Source of the DNA: Pontibacillus chungwhensis
Lineage (GTDB): Bacteria > Bacillota > Bacilli > Bacillales > BH030062
Assembly (NCBI RefSeq): GCF_030166655.1
Contig: NZ_CP126446.1
Coordinates: forward strand, 2,356,001 to 2,420,000
DNA length: 64,000 nt
Reading direction: 5' to 3'
Made by a program: the position numbers and the translations under genes. Position 1 is the stretch's first letter, and each line of letters begins with the position of its first letter. Below, piece after piece: positions 60,027-64,000 of this stretch. A model generated the notes under the pieces. That model was not told the DNA's origin and searched no databases. It saw only the letters and a program-made list of their open reading frames with translations.

Positions 60027-60854
60027 ATGAGAGAACGTTCATCGAAAGGATCGGTTTTAAGTCCAGCAATCCAATCCAGACTTATCATTAGTTGCTTTAC
60101 CTTCATAGCTCTATTGCTAAGTGTGAGTATTAGTCAAGAAGATGTACAAACGAGGTGGGTGTTAAGTGGCTTGCTTCTCGGTATGAATATGTACATAGCT
60201 AAAGCCTTAACGCTTCATCTCACCTACAAACGATCAAAACGAATTCGAACCTGGTCTCTTATGGAGAAACTAAGGCTAGGGATTTATCTATTCGTGACTC
60301 TCATTACCATCGGGGCAAGTGAATCTTTTGAAGTATATGGAGTCTTTACTTTAGCTTTAGGTTTGGTTATGGTTCATAAATATAGTAGCCTGCTCTCCTT
60401 TAAAAACCTAAACAGTAACCACAAAATGCTCGCCAATAATGAAATAGATCAAATGACTGAAGAGGAATTTATGACCTTTATCGTTAAACTCTATGAAGGT
60501 CTTGGCTATTCTACACAGATTCCACCTTCAAAAAGGGAGGGCGCTTCCTATGTTCTTATTAAGAAGAAAAAAGTGAAGACTGCAATCCGCCTAAAGTTAG
60601 CCTACAGTAACGAGAGGGTTAAAGTTGAAACAATTAATGAGATGCTGCGGGATGTGAAGGATTGGGATATCGACCGGAAAGTGGTGCTCACGAATCGTAG
60701 GTTCTCCCCTAAAGCTATTAAAACAGCCGAGCGTTGCGGGGTTACTCTAATAAACCAAGAAGGGTTACTCATCCTTACAGATCAATACAAAAAAGAAATG
60801 GAACAAGGGAAGAAAAGAAGAAGACTTTCTTTTCAAAAACGTTCAGGAGAATAA
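60027..60854 (+). CDS. Membrane-anchored Mrr-like (restriction endonuclease fold) protein
   Basis: 275 residues: four helices in the first 130 residues, then a cytoplasmic Mrr_cat-like domain (about 145-250: MTEEEFMTFIVKLYEGLGYS, VKTAIRLKLAYSNERVKVE, DRKVVLTNRRFSPKAIKTAE, GVTLINQEGLLIL). In active Mrr-type nucleases a GxD and a QxK motif supply catalysis. Here the first position reads GAS and the second IRLK, so only the lysine survives. AAGGGTGATTAA precedes the ATG. It probably does not cleave DNA; nucleic-acid binding at the membrane is possible. Confidence 0.75.
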   Translation: MRERSSKGSVLSPAIQSRLIISCFTFIALLLSVSISQEDVQTRWVLSGLLLGMNMYIAKALTLHLTYKRSKRIRTWSLMEKLRLGIYLFVTLITIGASESFEVYGVFTLALGLVMVHKYSSLLSFKNLNSNHKMLANNEIDQMTEEEFMTFIVKLYEGLGYSTQIPPSKREGASYVLIKKKKVKTAIRLKLAYSNERVKVETINEMLRDVKDWDIDRKVVLTNRRFSPKAIKTAERCGVTLINQEGLLILTDQYKKEMEQGKKRRRLSFQKRSGE

Positions 60855-60898
60855 CTATACTCACAAGGTTTGTTTAAGCTTAGCCATGTCTATATAAA

Positions 60899-60934
60899 AA
60901 ATAGACCTTCCCAAATCATTAGGAAGGTCTATTT
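60899..60934. terminator. Hairpin after the Mrr-like gene
   Basis: A 13-bp stem AAATAGACCTTCC/GGAAGGTCTATTT with a 10-base loop, 45 bases after the stop. The T run is short. Confidence 0.7.
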
Positions 60935-61031
60935 GGCATTCCTTACGCCATCACTTATAAATGGTTCACTCGGGAGCATCCAATTGTTGCACCACTTCTA
61001 ATAGTTTACCTTGCAATCATTCAACCAGATA

Positions 61032-61208
61032 TTAATTCACGAACATGATCAGAGCTGACCAGACGATGAAGTAAAGAACAGTCAAGTGTTTATGTAATGT
61101 ATATTGATGATGGCTTTCATCCTCTTTGATTACGCGAATTAGTGAAAAGATAAACCCATAGCACACAAGAACAAAGATCACTAAGTAAATAAGGATCATA
61201 TCTCGCAT
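61032..61208 (-). CDS. Small two-helix membrane protein overlapping the GNAT gene
   Basis: 58 residues from ATG 61208: hydrophobic MILIYLVIFVLVCYGFIF, a polar His-rich loop (DESHHQYTLHKH), and a second helix (LTVLYFIVWSALIMFVN). It overlaps the acetyltransferase 3' end by 13 bases, with AAGGA just upstream, suggesting coupled translation. No family recognised. Confidence 0.5.
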   Translation of the reverse strand: MRDMILIYLVIFVLVCYGFIFSLIRVIKEDESHHQYTLHKHLTVLYFIVWSALIMFVN

Positions 61209-61753
61209 TCGTCCTTCTTCAGACGCCCCATTAGAACCGTATCATAAAACAATCCATCCGAAAGATATTTATCCTTCTTTAATACACCTTCTATTTCAAA
61301 GCCTTGTTGTTTATACAAATGAATAGCTTTTTCAGTGCTTGCTACAACCTGAAGGGTCATTTTTAAAATGCCATTATGATCAGCCCATCGGACAGATTCT
61401 TTCAATAATGCCTTTCCGATTCCACATCCCCAATGACGCTTTAATACCGCCACTCCGAATTCCACTTGATGCTTCTTCCTTAAAAGAGAGTGACCTTCGC
61501 ATCTTGAAAAACCTACAATTTCTTCTTCGAGTTCAGCTACCAAGAACAGATTAACAGGGTTTAACTTATCCGATTGAATCAAATGCTTAAAATCCTTCTC
61601 ACCCAGATGATCCTCTCCCTGAACACGATCTAGGAATTCTGTCTCTCCGTCAATTTTAAATCTTACCTCCGAAAGACTTAAAGCATCTGTCACGTTTGCC
61701 AACCGAATGTGAGAATCCCCCCCGCTTCCTTCATCCATCAGAACGTTATTCAT
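61196..61753 (-). CDS. GNAT family N-acetyltransferase
   Basis: 185 residues. The RimJ/RimL-like core has VEFGVAVLKRHWGCGIGKAL (acetyl-CoA loop), ILKMTLQVVASTEKAIHLYK and QQGFEIEGVLKKDKYLSDG with YDTVLMGRLKK. The first ATG lies directly on GGAGG, so the real start may be ATG 61738 five codons later. Probably co-transcribed with a tiny membrane protein. Acceptor unknown. Confidence 0.88.
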   Translation of the reverse strand: MNNVLMDEGSGGDSHIRLANVTDALSLSEVRFKIDGETEFLDRVQGEDHLGEKDFKHLIQSDKLNPVNLFLVAELEEEIVGFSRCEGHSLLRKKHQVEFGVAVLKRHWGCGIGKALLKESVRWADHNGILKMTLQVVASTEKAIHLYKQQGFEIEGVLKKDKYLSDGLFYDTVLMGRLKKDECEI

Positions 61754-61807
61754 CCTCCATTTTCCTCTCTCTGTATCAATTTTCGTGACTGAGTAGCAAA
61801 AGCAAAT

Positions 61808-62002
61808 CTAATCTTGAATCAACATTCTGGTTAAGCGATCCGCTCTAGCGACTGTTAAAACTGTCATCATTTGACCTAGAATCATAAATAATACCCACCA
61901 TTCCATATCCCTAGAGGCCAGAATCACGGCAATCACCCCTAATATGATGCTCGCCAGAAAACCAGTGTTCGTCTTCCCGTCTTTTAATACTGCCCAGTTC
62001 AT
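61808..62002 (-). CDS. Small membrane protein, unknown
   Basis: 64 residues with two helices (TGFLASIILGVIAVILAS and WWVLFMILGQMMTVLTVA) and a charged end (RADRLTRMLIQD). AAGGAGGC precedes the ATG. It lies 18 bases after the DUF1572 gene on the same strand. Function unknown. Confidence 0.62.
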   Translation of the reverse strand: MNWAVLKDGKTNTGFLASIILGVIAVILASRDMEWWVLFMILGQMMTVLTVARADRLTRMLIQD

Positions 62003-62020
62003 TGTCTGCCTCCTTATAAG

Positions 62021-62566
62021 CTAACCGCCGTTTTTTCCATGAATTCTTTTCATTTCTTCAGCATATTGATCTGAACTTCCTTTGGGTATACTCAAACTCT
62101 CCCATCGCCCCCCTTTAATTTCCTTTCCCAAGTAAACGATTTGTCCCACATGATAAGCATAGTGAGCCATTTGTCGTTCAATCGCCTCAAGTACCATATG
62201 GCCTTCACTTCTAATATAGATGGTCTTTAGTAAATCTTCTTCTGTTAGGTTTCTTAAAGCATTAAATAATGTCTCCCAGCCCTTCTCCCATTGCTCGAGT
62301 ATTAAATCCATCGGTAGGTCAGCCGGTTCAAATTCCTGATCACGATTCCGGAAAGATTTCTCTCCATCGCTAGTCATTACATCTGTCCACCTTGACACCA
62401 TATTCCCACTAAGATGCTGAACAATGATTGCAATACTATTTCCATGCTGGCTTGTCCTTTCATAGAAATCACGTTCTGACAATTGACGAAAGGTTCCGTC
62501 ACCTAATCCTTTCACACGCCGAAATCGGTCCTCTGCGATTCGTAGATATGCTTCCCCAATGGTCAT
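62021..62566 (-). CDS. DUF1572 family protein (DinB-like four-helix fold)
   Basis: 181 residues. NSIAIIVQHLSGNMVSRWTD and QMAHYAYHVGQIVYLGKEIK carry the His ligands of the DinB/YfiT-like metal-binding four-helix bundle, and the overall match is to DUF1572. GGAGGAATT precedes the ATG. Relatives are thiol-dependent metalloenzymes in bacillithiol-producing Firmicutes; catalysis here is inferred. Followed by a 64-residue membrane protein. Confidence 0.87.
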   Translation of the reverse strand: MTIGEAYLRIAEDRFRRVKGLGDGTFRQLSERDFYERTSQHGNSIAIIVQHLSGNMVSRWTDVMTSDGEKSFRNRDQEFEPADLPMDLILEQWEKGWETLFNALRNLTEEDLLKTIYIRSEGHMVLEAIERQMAHYAYHVGQIVYLGKEIKGGRWESLSIPKGSSDQYAEEMKRIHGKNGG

Positions 62567-62776
62567 GTAATTCCTCCATCCTTTGGTTTTGAATCTTTTC
62601 TATGTAACGCAAATGTAATTAACAGAAAAATACAACAAATCCATTTTAACACATATGACCAAACCTTTAGAAAAGGAGTTTTCTTGCCTCCAATATACAT
62701 TAGACGATATGAAAAGGATTGCTCTTACAATCTATATGCGAAAATCGTATAACTTAGAGAATAGCTCCATCGAAAC

Positions 62777-62809
62777 AAAAAAAGAACTTTGACCTCTTAA
62801 GTCAAAGTT
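62777..62809 (-). terminator. Terminator of the VOC gene
   Basis: Minus-strand AACTTTGAC/GTCAAAGTT stem with a 7-base loop, then CTTTTTTT. Confidence 0.83.
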
Positions 62810-62839
62810 GAACGTTTCATTTTAATTTATCTCCTTGGT

Positions 62840-63205
62840 TTACACCAAATTCCCTGAGATATTCTTATTCTTTGTCATGTCTATAATGCGAAATGGGTTC
62901 CCATCTGGGTCCTGGAAGATTGCATATCTTCCTGGTGGAATATCACATGGCTCCTTGATAAAGCTAAGCTTATGCTGATTTTCTTCATAGAACTGGTTTA
63001 CATCTTCAATAACGAATACCCCACCTGAAGGAACCAAACCTTCATCATCTTCAACCATAAGCTGAACTTCTTCATTCTCCGTGAACCTTAATGCTACTGT
63101 ATGATCTCCTTCCCGCCAGGCTTCCTCTAAACCAAGTACCTCTTTGTAATAGGATAGAGATTGATTCATATCTTTCGTAGGATGACATAGGAAAGCTAAT
63201 TTCAA
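62840..63205 (-). CDS. VOC family protein
   Basis: 121 residues: KLAFLCHPTKDMNQSLSYYK then EVLGLEEAWREGD in the first half; GGVFVIEDVNQFYEEN and DIPPGRYAIFQDPDGNPFRI in the second, ending with the glyoxalase-type DPDGNPF. TTG 63205 has AAGGGAG at good spacing; GTG 63214 is inside that site. Activity unknown. Confidence 0.85.
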   Translation of the reverse strand: MKLAFLCHPTKDMNQSLSYYKEVLGLEEAWREGDHTVALRFTENEEVQLMVEDDEGLVPSGGVFVIEDVNQFYEENQHKLSFIKEPCDIPPGRYAIFQDPDGNPFRIIDMTKNKNISGNLV

Positions 63206-63406
63206 TTCGAACACTCCCTTAATGTAAAATCATTCCACTCTGTGCTACTAACTTTATACGAACCAAGCGACATTGTCGAATCTAAACCTCCCTGTTTACA
63301 TCTCCCCCCTAACCATCCAATGTTTGCGAATAATCAAATTTCTTAGTTTTGGAAAAACGTTGAAAGGGAATTCACTTACGAACATTATGTTTTGAGGAGA
63401 GATTCC

Positions 63407-64000
63407 ATGATGACACAAGGATGGACATGGCTTTGGGAAAAGCATGATCAAGCAAAGGATTTGCTTCGTTTCTTCACTAAGCCGAACGAGAGCACTGCCA
63501 CTGAGAGGAATCAATCGAACCAAAAAGAACAATCATCGGGCGGTGGCGGTGGAAAAAGAAGTTATAAGAAAGCTCAATTAATTGGACTTATAATAGGCCC
63601 TTTACTCTTTGCCCTAACTCTTATCTTTTTTCAACCTGAAGGGTTATCCTATGAAGGGAAAGCTGTTTTAGCCAGTACATTATGGGTGGCTATTTGGTGG
63701 ATGACAGAAGCGGTCCCGATCCCTGTCACTTCCCTGATCCCTATCGTTTTATTTCCTTTAACAGGTGGTCTTGATATGGATCAAACCGCATCCTCTTATG
63801 GTGATGACACCATCTTTTTATTTATGGGAGGATTTATGATCGCCCTTGCTATGGAGAAGTGGAACTTACATAAACGCATAGCACTGACGATTATCTTAGC
63901 CATTGGAACAAATACAAGACGCATCATACTCGGGTTTATGGTAGCAACTGGATTCTTATCGATGTGGATTTCTAATACAGCGACAGCGATGATGATGGTT
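63407..64000 (+). CDS. DASS/SLC13 sodium:dicarboxylate symporter, C-terminus beyond window
   Basis: 198 codons to the window end. An N-terminal cytoplasmic extension of about 60 residues with a glycine-rich linker (SGGGGGKRSYKKAQL) precedes helices of the SdcS/NaDC type: WVAIWWMTEAVPIPVTSLIP, FLFMGGFMIALAMEKWNLHK, and the SNTATAMMM sodium-binding motif at the cut edge. GAGGAGAG precedes ATG 63407 (a second ATG follows directly). Family members import succinate, fumarate or malate with sodium, which suits a halotolerant host. Confidence 0.9.
   Translation, partial: MMTQGWTWLWEKHDQAKDLLRFFTKPNESTATERNQSNQKEQSSGGGGGKRSYKKAQLIGLIIGPLLFALTLIFFQPEGLSYEGKAVLASTLWVAIWWMTEAVPIPVTSLIPIVLFPLTGGLDMDQTASSYGDDTIFLFMGGFMIALAMEKWNLHKRIALTIILAIGTNTRRIILGFMVATGFLSMWISNTATAMMMV

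Overview
The window reads as chromosome of a low-GC, endospore-forming Gram-positive of the Bacillaceae, most likely a halotolerant or marine genus (Halobacillus, Thalassobacillus, Pontibacillus or Virgibacillus type). This rests on strong AGGAGG-type ribosome sites with frequent GTG and TTG starts, SpoIIP and a spore-coat protein, a bacilliredoxin, T-box and SAM-I leaders, a CGAAC-N4-GTTC LexA-type box and a Prli42-like peptide. The genus is an inference. I see no rRNA, tRNA, prophage, CRISPR array or intact insertion sequence.

Layout. 1-5.7 kb: a Tad/Flp pilus operon on the minus strand (CpaE-like, CpaF, TadB, TadC, Flp pilin, two TadE/G-like pseudopilins, the last cut by the window edge). 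6-12.6 kb: AI-2E family transporter, a 33-residue orphan peptide, a PadR-DUF1700-DUF4097 envelope-stress type operon, a CHY zinc-finger protein and a large FUSC-type membrane protein. 12.6-15.7 kb: a T-box leader followed by a class V aminotransferase and serA (serine synthesis). 15.9-17.5 kb: a HEAT-repeat CvfC-like protein and bacilliredoxin BrxA. 19.3-22.3 kb: a SAM-I riboswitch operon with an unusually long O-acetylhomoserine sulfhydrylase and a short homoserine dehydrogenase. 24-28.6 kb: an MFS exporter behind its own minus-strand T-box leader, and a MacB-like ABC pair. 28.8-30.2 kb: DNA polymerase IV with a LexA box. 32-35.6 kb: an MFS transporter with a GTAC-rich promoter region, a coat protein and an M20 peptidase. 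35.7-39.7 kb: a methylmalonyl-CoA operon with a split mutase whose B12 domain is fused to the epimerase. 40-49.7 kb: Prli42-like peptide, YyaL, Lrp-type regulator, MBL hydrolase, an orphan SpoIIP with a sigma-E-like promoter, cysteine dioxygenase with a DMT transporter, and a methyltransferase. 49.8-55.3 kb: a second sliding clamp, an HTH-TPR regulator/MFS pair sharing two palindromic operators, and a GAF-STAS stressosome-like protein. 55.3-64 kb: a Dps-like protein, lipoproteins, DUF2254, a membrane-anchored Mrr-like protein, GNAT, DUF1572, a VOC protein, and the start of a dicarboxylate/sodium symporter.

The observations most worth following are: a T-box riboswitch controlling a drug-exporter-type MFS gene; a GAF-STAS protein in which both RsbR phosphoacceptor positions appear to be aspartate; the B12-epimerase fusion; a 131-residue extra domain on MetY; a second beta clamp cotranscribed with a tiny membrane protein; and a family of dispersed palindromes built on GTAAAGGGTGTCTGRCACG, one of them a perfect 28-bp inverted repeat. 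Most housekeeping calls rest on recognised family motifs. Small-protein, operator and fusion interpretations are inferences from sequence alone.
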